Shown: positions 24,780 to 39,200, counted from the first letter of the stretch. The stretch is DNA of 64,000 bases from Corylus avellana (GCF_901000735.1 NC_081545.1:30365968-30429967); one strand, 5' to 3'. Program-made: numbers and translations. The notes: a model not told the origin generated them from the letters alone.

Positions 24780-27640
24780 ATTGTAAAGAATCATAATGCT
24801 AAATATTCAAATCTGATCTCTTATAATTAGTTAAATATAAAATGGAACCTAGTGAGTTAGTGGCCATCATTTTTCCTTCGGTCAATTATAGGCCACTTTC
24901 AAATCTTTAATTAAGAAGATGGATTTCATTTGTTTTTTCTCTCCCTCTGTTTTTAAAACAAAAATTCAAACAAACAACTAAAAATACAAAATACTTAAAA
25001 TTATTTTAACTTATATCTAAATCAAAACACTTTATTAAAAAAAAAAAAATCAACTAAAAAATATCAACTATTGTAAATTACATCAAGAAAAGGGTTTGGG
25101 TTGCACTATTTTATTTAAATTAAATAGTAATTCCAATTTTTATAAATTGTAACACATTCCAATGATATCCAAATAGAAGTCTGTCTTACAAAAAAAAAAT
25201 AAAAAAAATAAAAAAAATAGAAGTCTGACTTTAAGTTTAATCATAATGAACATGTTTCTGAAGACTACAAGAAGTATAAAATATAATTAAAAGAAATCTT
25301 ATTTTAAGAATAATTATAGTCGCGTAGATTCCAACAACTGAAACTCATTGGTTGGTATCATTTTTCAGATACAGAAGTGGAGTGACGTGCTTAATTGTTT
25401 AAATTAAATTGAATTTTATATATTGTAAGGAATTGGAGTGGATGGATGGTGGAGCCATCCCATGCCTGGTGGAATCAACCAATGAACCAATTGTTTAAGG
25501 TGCTATATTTTTGTTTATTTATTATTATTATTATTATTTTAAAGTATTTTTAGCCATCTATTTGTTTTTGGTCAAACAATTGACTAAGCTCTAAGTTTAC
25601 AAGTTTTATACTTATAAAAGGAATATTAAATATTTCTTATTTTACTTTTTTTTTTTTTTGACATGTTATCTTTATTTTAATGGTTTAATGTGACAGTGTT
25701 CATTGGTACTTGAATTTTATTTTTATTTTTATTTTTTTAATAAGGGCTAATCCAAACGCTAATAAACAATACGCTCAATCAAATTAACCCTCCATTAGTA
25801 CATTAGTATTTGAATTTGGTTTGATGTAACAACGTTCATTAGTACTTGAATTTTGTTTATTTAAACATGCATCATTATTGAGTTATTCGATCTAATTAAC
25901 CCTCGATTGGTCAATCGAGTGAGATAAATTTGAAGTGTAAAAGCATATTAACAACTTCTTTAATTTTCTCAATTTTTTTTTTTTTTTTGTTGGGGAAGTA
26001 TAAATTGTCTTAAGTTGATTTCCTTAGAATATTCATCATTTCTATATATAATTAGTTGATAGAGCTTCTATTCTAAGTAGGTAAAAAAAGGTATCATCGA
26101 GGGGGGGTCGTTAGCTCAACTACCACACCTCCAGCGAACCCCATCCCTTCTGTTCTACCATTGATGGCTGTCAACGATTGCTATTTATGGGGACAATAAA
26201 TATATAATCACACACACCCAAAAAGAAAATGACAGCTTGTATTTACAAATATTATTTATGTATCTCACTTTTTAAAATATAATTCGCAAAGCTAAAACAA
26301 CAATGTTTTCACTGTGCCACCACCAGTGACACCATCTCTTTTACCATTCCTCGCTATTTTGGTTGAATGCATTGCTTCAACTTTAAATGGCAAGAAGAAG
26401 AATCAAGAATGCATGCATGTTGTGTTATTTGCTATTTTCATTGTATCCATTCCTCGTATCGGAAGAAAAGAATTTGAACTAATGACTTCTGCTTTATAAA
26501 ATACTGTTTTCAGTCAATTAAAAATCATATTTGCATTGTATTAAATTGTCAGTAATTTCAAAAGTTTAAACGGAGAAAAAATAATAAATTTAATAATATA
26601 ATTAACACAAATATATGACTTCATACATGAAGTATTTAATTAAAATGAAAGTAAACTGTAGACATGGGCGACACTAAAATTTTAGGAAATGGGACAAAAC
26701 TAAAAAACTAAAAAAAAAAAAAAAAAAAAATCGGGTGGGGGAGACGGGGGCATTTCATGATAATGCAAAAAATTTAGAAGAAATTTTTAAATTTTTGTGA
26801 TATTTTTAAAATTTTGGGAGTCCATGGGCAAGTGTAGTTTCGTCCCTAACTGTGGAGTCCGGGTTTGAATTATAAATCCTAGCTTTGATAACATATTAGA
26901 TCACTAGTTATCTTGGCAAAAAACTTAAGCAAATAAAAAAAAAAAAAAAAACTTAGAATTTAATTATTTAATTTATAATATTGTGACTGACCCATAAAAC
27001 TGATATGAATATGATATAATATAAACATGATTTTAAGATTAATTGTCTCACAATAATTGTTTTTTGTTTTGTTTGAAATGAACAATAACAAAAAAAAAAA
27101 ATCCAGGAATCCAAGAATCCAAACTGTAATGTTCGGTGTTCCGTACCATTATTGCATCAAATCTCTTCCCCCCGTCGTATTCGGATTTCTAAACTTAATA
27201 ATCGCCTTTGTTTGGTTGTCCTTTTAATCACGCAGAATCTTTCCAAAGCAAAAATGGCAAGGAAATTGAAATTGCTAATTTTTTTTTTTTTTACTTCTTC
27301 CAAGTCGTATTCGTTGTTTATAGATTCTTGCAAAGGTTGCCGAGACCCGATATAGACGGATTAAGTTTTATTGGTTTTAATTACTTTTTTGGAAGAATAG
27401 AAATGAAAAGAAAAACCGTCATGACCGGTAGCCGGTAAAGTGGAGGTCCACTGAGAAGATTCTGTCCACACAGGCAATTACGAGAAAGTACAACCCTTTG
27501 CGAAATGACCATCCCATTTAAGTATTAGCTTTGTAAAATCTAACTAATATTAATTTTATATTTCAAAAACCAACGAAAAATATTTATCTATTTTTTCGAA
27601 CCCTAAATATATTATAAAAATACATTTATACCTCCAACAC
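24780..27640. other. Gene-free AT-rich DNA upstream of GS1
   Basis: The sequence is AT-rich with T and A homopolymers and no supported gene. ORFs such as 26314-26499 and 27152-27438 lack family resemblance. The final few hundred bases are the GS1 upstream region. Confidence 0.5.
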
Positions 27641-27655
27641 AAGACTCTTTTACAT

Positions 27656-27664
27656 TATAAAAGG
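27656..27664 (+). promoter_or_regulatory. Probable TATA box of GS1
   Basis: TATAAAAGG lies 109 bp before the GS1 start codon and is the only strong TATA match in the near-upstream region. It implies transcription from about 27686-27692. Confidence 0.6.
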
Positions 27665-27764
27665 CACCAACTCCTGCTCTGTTCATGAGTCTGAACTCAT
27701 TCAACCACAGAGAGACCGAGATTCAGTTCCAAGCCTCTGATTTGTGTTTGTGTTTCTTCTCGAC

Positions 27765-30700
27765 ATGTCGCTGCTTTCAGATCTCGTAAACCTTAACCTC
27801 TCCGACACTACCGAAAAGGTGATCGCAGAGTACATATGGTGAGCTCCTTTTACCTTCTCATATTCTTCCTCCTCTGTTTTTCTGGGCGTATTTTTGCGGT
27901 TTATCGTTTGTTTATATGTGTTTTTATGGGCTAATAGGTTTTTTTTTTGGGGTGAGCATGATAATGGGCTTGCTTTGTTTTTGTGTTATCTTCCCTGTGA
28001 TCAAAAGCCACCGAAGCTATGAAATCTCTGTTTTGTTGGTCGTTTCTCTCATATTTTCTGTGTATTTATTTGGGAAATGGTGGAAAATAAAAGAAAATTT
28101 GGTACTTGCATATTCTGATGTCATAAGTTTCTCCATGGTGGAACAGTAGTTTTTTTTTTTGGTATTATCCTGTAATATTCTTCTCTTGATTATATTTGGA
28201 GTCTCTGTTAGTCCCCTGTTCTTTAAGTTTAAGGCTCTATTTAATTTGAAGGTTATGCATGTTTTTTTTTTTATAGAGATTCTTCATCTTGATCAACTTC
28301 TGGTTTGTAAGATCTACTTTTGTACTGTTTTGTGTGTTTTTTGTTTCCTGTTTTCTTCTTCTTCTCCTTTTATAATATCATTTGTTTGGTTGTTTCCTGT
28401 TTTTGTCTTTCTAAGTCTTCTACTTTCCAAAATCAAGACAGACCATTTGCATCCTTTTTTTTTTTTTTTTTTTGTTTTCTGAGTTTCCCTGTTCATCCCT
28501 TCTTGTTCTTTGTATGGGGCTTGGGTTGTTTTTGTAGAATTAATGATAAGATTGATGGGTTCTCATGTTTTAAGTTTTCTTCTTTGTGACCAACCTATGG
28601 TTTTGCAACATATTAATGGATTTTTATGTTGTTTTCTTCCTTGTTATTCGTGTATTTTTGTTTTTAACTAAAAAAATTTCCTTAAAACTTCTATTGCTTT
28701 GCCTAGTTTTTTCTTCTTGATTGGTGTGTGCTTTTGATTAATCTTATCGTTTGTAATTTCTTGAACAGGATTGGTGGATCTGGTACGGACCTCAGAAGCA
28801 AAGCAAGGGTAACAATTCTTCTCCTTTAGGAAAAACAATAGAAAAACCAAAACCTTGTTGTTGTTGTTTGTGTTCTTACTTTTCTTTTTTGGTTTATTGA
28901 TTTCTTCATATGCACTTTGGGTGTACACAGACGCTTCCTGGACCAGTTAGTGACCCTTCAAAGCTTCCCAAGTGGAATTACGATGGTTCTAGCACAGGTC
29001 AAGCTCCTGGTCAAGACAGTGAAGTGATCTTATAGTAAGCTTTCTAATTTTTTTACTTTTCTCTTTCTTTTTGCCACTTGTTGAATGTCTGTTATTGATA
29101 GTCATTTTAATTGTTTGGTTCTTCTTTGTTTACTTATTTCTGTTTATATATCCTTATATTAATCATGTATTGTTGATTTATTTAAACAGTCCTCAGGCAA
29201 TTTTCAAGGATCCATTCAGGAGAGGCAACAATATTCTTGTGAGTTATTTCTCCTAGAATAAACTTCATATATGTGTATTCATTCTGGCAAAGTCTAGTTG
29301 TTTACTCATTTGCATAATATTTTCTATGTTAATTGACTTAGGTAATCTGTGATACTTACACTCCGGCGGGAGAGCCAATTCCAACAAACAAGAGACATAG
29401 TGCTGCAAAGATATTCAGCCATCCTGAAGTTGTTGCTGAAGTACCCTGGTAACTTCCATCTCATCTAATACTTATTAAAATCATTTTGAATATCATTTTC
29501 AACATCTGATTTTACTTGCAATGAAAAAACAGGTATGGTATTGAGCAGGAGTACACCTTGTTGCAGAAAGATGTCAAATGGCCTCTTGGGTGGCCTACTG
29601 GTGGTTATCCTGGCCCTCAGGTAATAAAACTTTATAATAAAACACTTCTCTTTAATTTTACTACATTCATGTCTGTTGTGTTTTTTCCCCTTACGTCTTG
29701 TAGCTTCTGAAATTCTGCTAATTGGTTTCCTTGTCTGTCTTGAAAGTTTGTCTTGTGTTAGTTTCCACATGTTGCTCTTTTTCCCTCATTCTTGTGTCTG
29801 TTTACTCTAGGGAAATACTTGGCTATATCTCTTTTTACATGCGTTGGTTTTAACTCCCTCATTCTTATTCAACTACAAACTTTCTACTTAAAACTGATAA
29901 AAGAGTAATTCCTGAATTTTGATCTCATGTACACAGCGTCCATAATTTTCATCCCACTATTTTTTATTTTTTGTTTTTACCCATCGTTAAAAAATTATTG
30001 TCAATTAATCACCTATAGCAGATGTGTGATTTGAAGTTTTTACTGCTGCTCAACAGGGACCATACTACTGTGGTATTGGTGCTGACAAAGCCTGGGGTCG
30101 TGATATAGTTGATGCGCATTACAAGGCTTGTCTATATGCAGGCATCAACATTAGTGGCATCAATGGAGAAGTGATGCCAGGCCAGGTAAAGCAACAAATT
30201 CCATCCTATCTTCTTTTCATTTTTTTATAATATATCTTTAATTCATATTTTAATCTTTAAATTGTTGGTATTATATAGTGGGAATTCCAAGTTGGTCCTT
30301 CTGTTGGCATCTCTGCTGGAGATGAGGTGTGGGCTGCTCGTTACATTTTGGAGGTAATTTTACACACTCAAATTAAGAAGATACTACTGCCACTGCCACT
30401 GCCACTGCCACCGCCATTAAATATTTTATATATGTTTTCCTAATGTTTTTGTTTCCTTGCATGAACAGAGGATTACAGAGATTGCTGGGGTGGTGCTCAC
30501 TCTTGATCCCAAGCCAATTCAGGTCAGAATTCTCTGTCCCCTTATTTCATTGAAGTTTGTTCCATTTAATTCCAAGAACTTGTCCTGTTCGATCCTGGAA
30601 CTTGTTTTGAATATTGGATCTGTTTGTCTCACCAGGGTGACTGGAATGGAGCTGGTGCTCACACAAACTACAGGTAATATAAGTCATTAAAAACTATCTT

Positions 30701-31209
30701 AATTGGACTAGAAGCTGTTAAGATTCTCTCTCTCTCTCTTTCTCATTCATGAATGTTTTTGGCATTTTTTCAGTACCAAGTCCATGAGAAGCAATGGAGG
30801 CTATGAGATCATCAAGAAAGCAATTGACAAGCTGGGGCTGAGGCACAAAGAGCACATTGCAGCATATGGGGAAGGCAATGAGCGCCGTCTCACCGGCCGT
30901 CACGAAACAGCTGACATCAACACTTTCTTATGGGTAAGAAATTACATTTGACCAAAACAACTAGTTTCACATTGCTGCATACAGTCTCTCTTCTCATAGC
31001 TGTTGTTTTGCATATCTATTTAAGCACTAACTCTTCTTTTGCTTGCATTTGGGCAGGGTGTTGCAAACCGTGGGGCATCTATCCGGGTTGGCAGAGACAC
31101 AGAAAAAGAAGGCAAAGGGTATTTCGAGGACAGGAGGCCTGCTTCTAACATGGATCCATATGTGGTCACTTCCATGATCGCAGAAACCACCATCCTGTGG
31201 AAGCCATGA
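27765..31209 (+). CDS. GLN1: Cytosolic glutamine synthetase GS1, 12 exons, 356 aa
   Basis: It makes glutamine from glutamate, ammonium and ATP in the cytosol (EC 6.3.1.2), the first step of ammonium assimilation and remobilisation. Exons: 27765-27838, 28769-28808, 28931-29034, 29190-29238, 29342-29448, 29533-29620, 30057-30185, 30279-30353, 30469-30522, 30636-30673, 30774-30933 and 31057-31209. They sum to 1071 nt, giving 356 aa, the standard plant GS1 length. All introns are GT-AG and keep frame. The protein starts [20 protein letters not shown] with no plastid transit peptide and ends ILWKP, without the C-terminal extension of plastid GS2. Beta-grasp motif [14 protein letters not shown] is near residues 52-65, the catalytic-domain Glu motif GIEQEYTL near 130, the [12 protein letters not shown] block near 190, the ATP-site motif [13 protein letters not shown] near 250, and [10 protein letters not shown] near 310. 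All key family blocks look intact, so a functional octameric/decameric enzyme is expected. Confidence 0.98.
30386..30409. repeat. ACTGCC hexanucleotide microsatellite in GS1 intron 8
   Basis: Four perfect ACTGCC units followed by a degraded fifth lie 33 bp after the exon 8 donor. Confidence 0.9.
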
Positions 31210-33229
31210 GTGCCAGCTTATCCTCCCTTGGGGATCATTGTCATTGTCTTTCCATGAGATAAAAGCAAAATGTGTCATTTGAGTACCATGTACTTTCCAT
31301 TAGAGTAGCTTTGTCCTGTTATTTCTGTTTCTCATTTGCCCCATGTATGAGGTGGTGGTAGCAAGGTGAGTTTATTGCTTCCTTGCTTCATGATTCTGCC
31401 TCGTGTTAAATAATGTGTTTTGTATAAACTACAAAATGAAAGGGGGCTGCTTTCCATTTGTTGAATGGTTGTTATTGTTATCTTGGAAATTATATGTTTT
31501 CCATGGAAATTATGATTGCTTCTCCATTTATATGTGTAATTAGTTTATTTGATGTTCCAACTCTTAAATTATCAGATATGTTTACTGTGGCCGAGAAGTT
31601 CAAGATGGAAAGGCCAAAAAAACATAAATTTAACAAGCAAAGCCTAACCCTAACCTACCAATCCAAAGAGTTCCCAGCAGCAAAATCTGTACTGGATTTT
31701 AACATGCTGCATTCTGAGCAATCACAACTTGCATGAGCAAAATTGTGGGGTTTGTAAATTTTTAACACGAGCCGTGAAATTGACATTGACACGTATTTAA
31801 TACGAAATTTGTGTGTTAGGGGTGATTTACATAGTTTTATACTCATGTTTTAACATAATCTGAATCTGACATACAGTATTTAAGGTTGATAATGACAATT
31901 TTTGACACTATTTGTAAATTTGACATGAACTCAATATTGAATTAACGAGCGAGTTAGGACTAAGAGATTTATCTCATTTATTTAAATAAGTTAAATTATA
32001 ATTAATCTATATAATTGAAATACTCATTTTTTTAATACAACCAAAACCTCACACGTCTTCATCAAAAAGAGACCTTTGAACTGCTTTTTAAAAGCGTCCG
32101 GCTGCCAAGAAGATAAAATAAAATAACAGCAATTATAAAAGGGGAATACGAAAAACATTGAAAAGTGACAAGTAAAAGCCTCATCATTGTAAAAGATTGG
32201 TTGTAGCAAAAGGTGGAACTGGACCAACTAGTTATCATTGATGATGATGCATCATTTTCGCGTTATCCGGGATATTTGGGCACTTTTGGCTCATACCTTC
32301 CTTTCACATGGTGCTCTTATCTTTATTCTGTTTCTTCAAACATACGTACCATGCAACTTGTTGCATTATTAGCAGTCACATATTCCACATTATTATCTTT
32401 CTGACATGTTTCTTGACATTCCGTTTATTATCATGGCCAATAAACTAAGATAAAATATTGGGTCTTTTATATTTATATCCTTGGTTAGAGACGCATATAG
32501 AAATTAGTATGGACAGAGATTAAAGATCAAACCATTTAGTTGATAGGGGCCGGTAGGCATTTTGTTCCTAATGAATTGTGAGGGTGGGAGGGCATGGCCT
32601 ATACCGACCCCATTCTTTTGTCCCTATCTTTAGTTTAGCTAGGATTAGCTCAAGTTAGCCCTTATTATCAGTCTGGGGGTGGCCGAAACCACTCAGAACT
32701 ATTTGAATCAAAATGAGTTTATTTTAATTTTCTAGTAGTTTAGAACGATATTACTTTAATTTTTTTTTTCTAATATATTACTTTAATTTAAAGTTTAAGA
32801 AGAATGCTCCAAATTACTTGAGGGGTAGTATGCTTTTTCCTTTTTTTTTTTTTAAAAAAATTGAACATAAAATTGGACTTGGAGCAGCTATGCCTTAGAA
32901 TGTGAGAGCAAAAATTGGACTTGAAAGCCAAGTACAGCCCAATGATTAGCTTCGTGGCTCTTTGAGACCCAGTACTTAGTCTAGACAGGTCTATTTCACG
33001 TCCAAACCCGCCCAATAATGAGGTCCGAGCTGGGTTGGACGGGTCTCCCTGACCCGTAACCGCCCCATTTTCAAACATTACCTTCCAGTTCCAGACAAAC
33101 CGCTCTAGGCTCTACAACTATTGCAGTGTGTTTGACAGAGGGTTTAGGAACCAAAACTAGAGTGAAAAACCCACATCCTTTCGAAGAAATTCTCCATTTC
33201 TCCTCCGCTTTTATAAAAGCTTGATAGAG
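31210..33229. other. GS1 3' UTR and intergenic DNA
   Basis: The first 250 or so bases are the GS1 3' UTR. The remainder is AT-rich. A fragment with GGGGGTGGCCGAAACCACT (32676-32693) resembles the centre of the fold-back element at 24.5 kb. No gene is supported. Confidence 0.5.
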
Positions 33230-36200
33230 ATGTTTCTGCGACGATACGCAGCTAATTTGCTTAGAAGAATCGGTTTCCCCGCTCCAACTGCCTCCTCTGT
33301 TGGCCGAACAACCCGCTATGTCTTCCCCGTTTCACTCTCCAGTAAGCGATAGAATTTTCTTTCTTCTTTTGAGAGCTTCCTTGAATCATTGAATGCATAT
33401 GCCAATTTATGGGTGTGGGCGGTTCTTAGAAAAGAATGTACGTTTATGGTGTTCTTGGTAAATAAGTCCAATTGAGAATTAGGGACCGTTACGCATTTGA
33501 CCATGTTAGATGGAACAGTGGGATGAATACCCCAAACCCGTGTACTAGTAGTGAGCAAGCATGTTGGTATTGGGAACTTCCCATCCCGACCACAGCATGC
33601 AATTGTGCACGGAACTCACTCTTTAAAAAACACGCATCCACACGAATCATGATCTACATTCATCCAAAAAGCCTCATTTTCAAGCATCCAGACAAACATA
33701 CATCCGCTGGAAGAAACTTCCCTCCCCTTTTATGTACGTGGATGCCGCTTCAATATTGTTTGAATCTTATTCTCTTGTGCGTTTATATTGCTCATCATGT
33801 CTTTCAGTAGTTATAAACAATGCCCTTGCCTTGGCACGATGACAACTCATTAGAGAAAACTCGATATTGTAATCCCTTTCAATTTCTCTTTAAATGCAGT
33901 TGGTTTCTAATCGGGTTGGTCCCGTAAGTTGTCCAAGTATCTCTTCGAAGCCCACTTGACAGTTGCCCTTTTGTTGTCGAAGAAAGTTTTTATCTGAAAA
34001 GCTTTCTTATTATTCATCCAGGATGCATGAATTTTCCAACCACACCTCTTCTTGCAAAAGGTGGACACCCCATCTTTCCTAGCTTTCTTAAACCCCTGTT
34101 GGATCGCGGACAATCTAAGTGTGTCCTTAAATTCCGAGGGGTTAGTAAACTTCAACACCACTCTTAAGCTAATGGTTTCTTTCATATCGTGAATAACATT
34201 AAACTCCGGATACCTCATTTTAGTACGTCTAGATGTACCTTCATTATCACCCTCACTATCTAAGCTCATGAGCTCCTCGCTATCAACATAGTACTCAGGA
34301 CCATTTTTTATATTCTCCCCTCCACAACAACTCAACAATAGCCTGTACAAATTTAAAACACAAGGATATATATGATATTCACACAAAGACAAAAAGATAC
34401 TTGAGTTATACCTGTTGTCCATGTACTTAAGTAGTATCGTGATTGCTGTTGTCAAATTCCTTTGAGTGCGGAAACCTTTTAAGTCTATAGATTAGGTTTG
34501 TCTGATTTTGTTATTAGTATTAACCTGAGTGTTAGAGCACAACATAATAATTTATTAAGTGACATGAGCGCTCCTAGTCATTCATGTATTGGTCTGACTC
34601 ATGAAGTTTAGGATGGCTGCTAAAGTAATTAGATTTATTGTCTCTTTTTTTCTTCTTTTTTTTTTTTTGACTCAATATATCGTCTTAGTGATGTCCTTTC
34701 TATTCTAACATTGCAACTAAGATGTTTAGAAGTAGTCTTGCTTTGCTCATTAGCCGTTGTTTGTTGCAGGAGAAACAAATTTTTCCTATGAATATGCTTC
34801 TGGAGGTTATACTTGGAGGATGAACAAAAGGAACCCTTTTCTATGGATTGTTATATGTGCGCATGCTGGTATACTTCTTCCTCGTAGGGTCAAAGAATTA
34901 GATCATTCATCATGGACTTTTAATAATAGTTTTTTCTGGTTATTCTTTATACTTTGAAATTTGAACTGAAAATTCAATTATAAAGGGTTGGTTTGGTAAA
35001 GTTTTGAGAAGTGTTTTGGGTTTTTAAAAACGTAAAAGTTGAGAATTGATTTTGTGGGGCCACATTTGAAAAAGTGTTGTATGTAGGGTCCTCAAAATAA
35101 ATCGTTTGGTAAAATTTTGAAAAGGCAGCCACTGCTATTGTAATTTACAATCCATGATGGTGGTTACTTGGTGGCAGGTGCAGAATGTAGAATGCACATT
35201 TTTTATAGCTTATTTATGTAGTTTCACACGGGATGTGCACCTGGTGTTGTTGGACTAGTCTAATTTCATTTGAGGCTCATATTAACAATGACAAATTGCT
35301 AATAGAATTGACAATTATAAAAAGAATTGATGATATAATATTTTGATGACTATGTTCCTTTGTTTACAGGAATAATTCTTGGGATAAATGCCAACCCTGT
35401 CTTAGCAAAAGATATGTCAACTGAATCAAGTTCTGAAAATGACACTGAAGGGGCTGACATAATCGGATTACGAAAGGTTGAGGATGGCTCTGTTATATCA
35501 AACATACATACATCTAAGTGGAGAATTTTTACAGATAATGGGAGGGATTTTTTTTCGCAGGCAAGCATTTCTAGCCTAATTTACCTTGCTATTTTTATTT
35601 TCTTTGTTAAACTATATGGTTGATCCTTGAAAAATTACTGAATTTCAATCACTTTCCTAAAAAATATTTCATGACAATTAGTCAATGCATTTTTTCAAAT
35701 GAATCATTTTAGTCTTTTGGCACTATGGTGTCACATGGGATGGCAGAAATCGTTGATGTGTTCTTTTTTGTGCGTGTGTGTGTGTGTGTGGTGAAATTGC
35801 ATATAGTCAGTAAACCATAGCCTTCTGTTCACCTGCTCTACTGTCAGCTTCTCTCCCTCACTGACCACTCACTCATGTCCTCCAAGCTCCACCATGTCAT
35901 CACTGAGTCCATTGATTGCATCAAGTGCTTGCTCCACTGTGCCATTATCCTCCCTCTGCTCCACCCCTCGGCTCGAGTTGAGTGCTATCATCAGGTCATG
36001 GGCTGCACGGCCAGGTCTAGCTCTAGGCCCAATTAGACAATGATAAGTCTAGCTCCAAGCTCATAGCAAGTCCAAAATAAAATGGGGTTTTGCTCTAGCC
36101 TAGTTTGGATTCTTGATGGTGCAACCCTAGAGGAAGCCAACATCATCACCAACTAACCAACAACGCCATCCCCACCAAGCTGTGGCACATACTACTACTC

Positions 36201-39200
36201 TCCACCCTTGTGGTCTCACCCAACGTACACTTCTTGCCACTACCATCTAGTGGCATGATTGGTGGCAAATATTATCCTCCACCAAATTGCAAGAACTACC
36301 TTATGCCACCACTACCTAATCCAATTGTCTCATATTTTCTGTTTTACTACTATGACCCTCCTCCATTTACTTCCAACTCTTTCAATGTCCTCGTTTGCAA
36401 TGATGGCATTCTTTTCCTTCGAAGAGTATTTGGCAGACTAAGGCTTTTTTGAGGGTGGCTTTCTTTGCTTGGCCAGTGGACCAAGGAAAGAGCCTTATTG
36501 TGGACAATCTTAGGAAGTGGCATGTCATTAGAAAGTCCAACTTCATATGTCCAATTTCACATATAGGAAGTGGCATTTCACATATTTGTTGGTTTGCTCA
36601 CTAGACTAATGTCCAATTTCTTATGTGCCATGTCATCAAATAAAATAACACATTGGCATTTTCGGTCATACCATGTGGGCTGTAATGCTAAAAGATTAAA
36701 ATGATTCATTTGAGAAAACACAAGGACCAATTGGCACTAAATATTTACTAAGGATGAAATTGAAATTTGGGTACCTTTTCAGGGACCAAAAATATGCTTG
36801 AACCAATTTTCTTTCTTTTGTTTGCTATTCTATATAGTTTCTTGGACTATCTCATAATTTTTGTATTTTGTTTTCTGCTAGGGAAAAGTGGGGGAGGCTG
36901 AAAAGTTATTCCTTTCTGCGCTACAAGAAGCTAAAGAAGGTTTTGGGGAGAGGGATCCGCATGTTGCATCTGCATGCAACAATCTGGTGGGTTTTGCTAT
37001 TGAGATGCTTTAGATGGTTGTGGTCCCTTGGTTATTGATGTGGTTAAACTTTTCTAAATCCTTGTTGTGGGAATTGTAAAATAGTAAGTTTTGAGGAATG
37101 CAACTGGACACGTAATTTCTGTTGGGCCTCTTGCATTGCAGTTCATGCTGGACATGAGTAGTTATTAAGAGCAATTACTACAAATATAAAAATATCAGAA
37201 TGCATTTATTATGGGGAGACAAATTCTGGATTCGGTTTTGATTGCAAATGAGTATATTGATAGTCGACTCATATCAGGGGTACCAGGTTTATTATGAAAA
37301 TTGGATCTCGAAAAGGCATATGATCATGTGAATTGGGAGTTCTTGTTCTACTTGTTGGAAAGGAGCGGGTTTGGGGAGAAATGGAGAGTATGGATAGCCT
37401 TTTGTATTTCTACAATTCACTATTTAGTTTTAATAAATGGAATCCTCTCTAGATTCTTCAGTAGTACTTGGGGTTTAAGGCAATGGGATCTGTTATCACA
37501 TTGCCATTTGTGGTGGTTATGGAGGCTCTGAGTAGGATCATGTCGGCCACAGTGTATAAGGGTATTGTAGTGGCTTTATAGGTGGGCTCAAGAAATGCAG
37601 CAGGAATGGTTGTGTCCAACTTCGGAATTTGGGATGTCTTTTTTTTCTTTTAATGTTTTGAAGCAGTCTCGGGGTTGAAGATTAATTTGTCAAAGCCAGA
37701 GATCATTCCTATTGGAGAGGTGGATGATATAGAAAGTTTGGCCAAAATATTTAGGTGTAGGGTGGTTTTGTTACCAATAAAATATTTGGGTCTTCCTTTA
37801 GGGGTGCCATATAAGTCAACTTCCATATGGAGTGGTATTGTTGAAAAAATGGAAAGGCGGTTGGTGGGTTGGAAGAGGCTATATTTGTTGAAGAGAGGAA
37901 GGTTGACGTTCATTAAAAATACTTTGTCCAATTTACCCACATATGATTTGTCTTTTCCTATTCCGCTGGGTGTGGTGAATAGGATTGAGAAACTGCAAAG
38001 AGACTTTTCATGGGGAGGTATCAATGAGGAGTTTAAATTCCACCTAGTTAAATGGTTGATGATTTGTTCTCCTATGCAATATGGCTTGGGGGTTAGAAAC
38101 TTGATCAAGTTTAATCAAGCTTTGTTGGGTAAATAGTTATGGCGGTATGCTACAGAGAGGGAGGCGTTATGATGTTTGGTTGTGGAAGCAAAATATGATA
38201 GTTTGAGCAGTGGTTGGTGTTCTATGGAGGTAGTGGGGCCCTTTGGTGTTGGAGTGTAGAAACATATTAGGAGGGGGTGGAGAGTTTTCTCGAGATTTAT
38301 TAGATATGAAGTGGGAGATAGGTCTAAGATTTGATTCTAGCATGATGTTTAGTGTGGGGATCAACCATTGAAGGAAGCTTTCCAGAGTTATTTAGTATTG
38401 CTCGTTGGCGTGGGTTGTGGACAACATGTAGTTTTCCAATTGTGTTATTCAGTGGAATGTATCTTTTGTCAGATCTGTATAAGATTGGGAGGTAGATGTG
38501 GTGCTTGCATTTTTTGGTGTGTTATATTCCCTCAGATGGAGATGAGGTGGCGAGGATTGTATTCGATGGATTCCTTTTCCTTTAAAGAGGAAGAAGTTTA
38601 AGGTGAGGTCGTTTTTTCACGAGTTACTACATGGGGTTCTTCTTTTCCTTGGAGGAGTATTTGGAAAGTTAAAGTCCCTTTGATAGTGGGTTTTTTTTTG
38701 TGTGGACAAAGGCTCTTGGTAAGATTCTGACCTTGGATAATCTGAGAAAGAGGAGAGTAATAGTGGTGGATTGCTGTTGCATGTGTAAGATGAGCGGAGG
38801 GTCTATTGATAATCTTTTTCTCCATTGCGAAGTGGCAAGAGATTTATGGAGTGTGATCTTTACCCTTTTTGCAGTCCAATGGGTTATGCCTTCAAGGGTG
38901 AGACAATTGTTATATTGTTGGAGAGGTTAGGTGGGTAGTCATTCAGTTCTAGATGTGTGGAGGATAGCCCTGTTGTGCTTAATATGGAACACGTGGAGAG
39001 AGCAAAATGCAAGATTTTTTGAAGATCATGAGAGGATGAAGGAAGAGCTCAAGAACATCTTGGTCAAATCGCTTTTTAATTGGATAGGGGCGTATAATAT
39101 TTCTCATTTTTCTAACCTTTTTGAATTTGTTGATTTTTGTTGTTTAGCATTTAATGGGGGATTCTTTTTGTATACAATTTTTTTTGTACTAGGATTGCAC

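Noticed and set aside
27916..28928. ORFs within the first intron of GS1
   Set aside because: They are translations of T-rich intron sequence. The GS1 exon structure around them is fully accounted for.
33212..33219. TATAAAAG just before the TPR-gene start codon
   Set aside because: It lies only 11 nt before the ATG, so it cannot be the TATA box for a transcript that includes this start.
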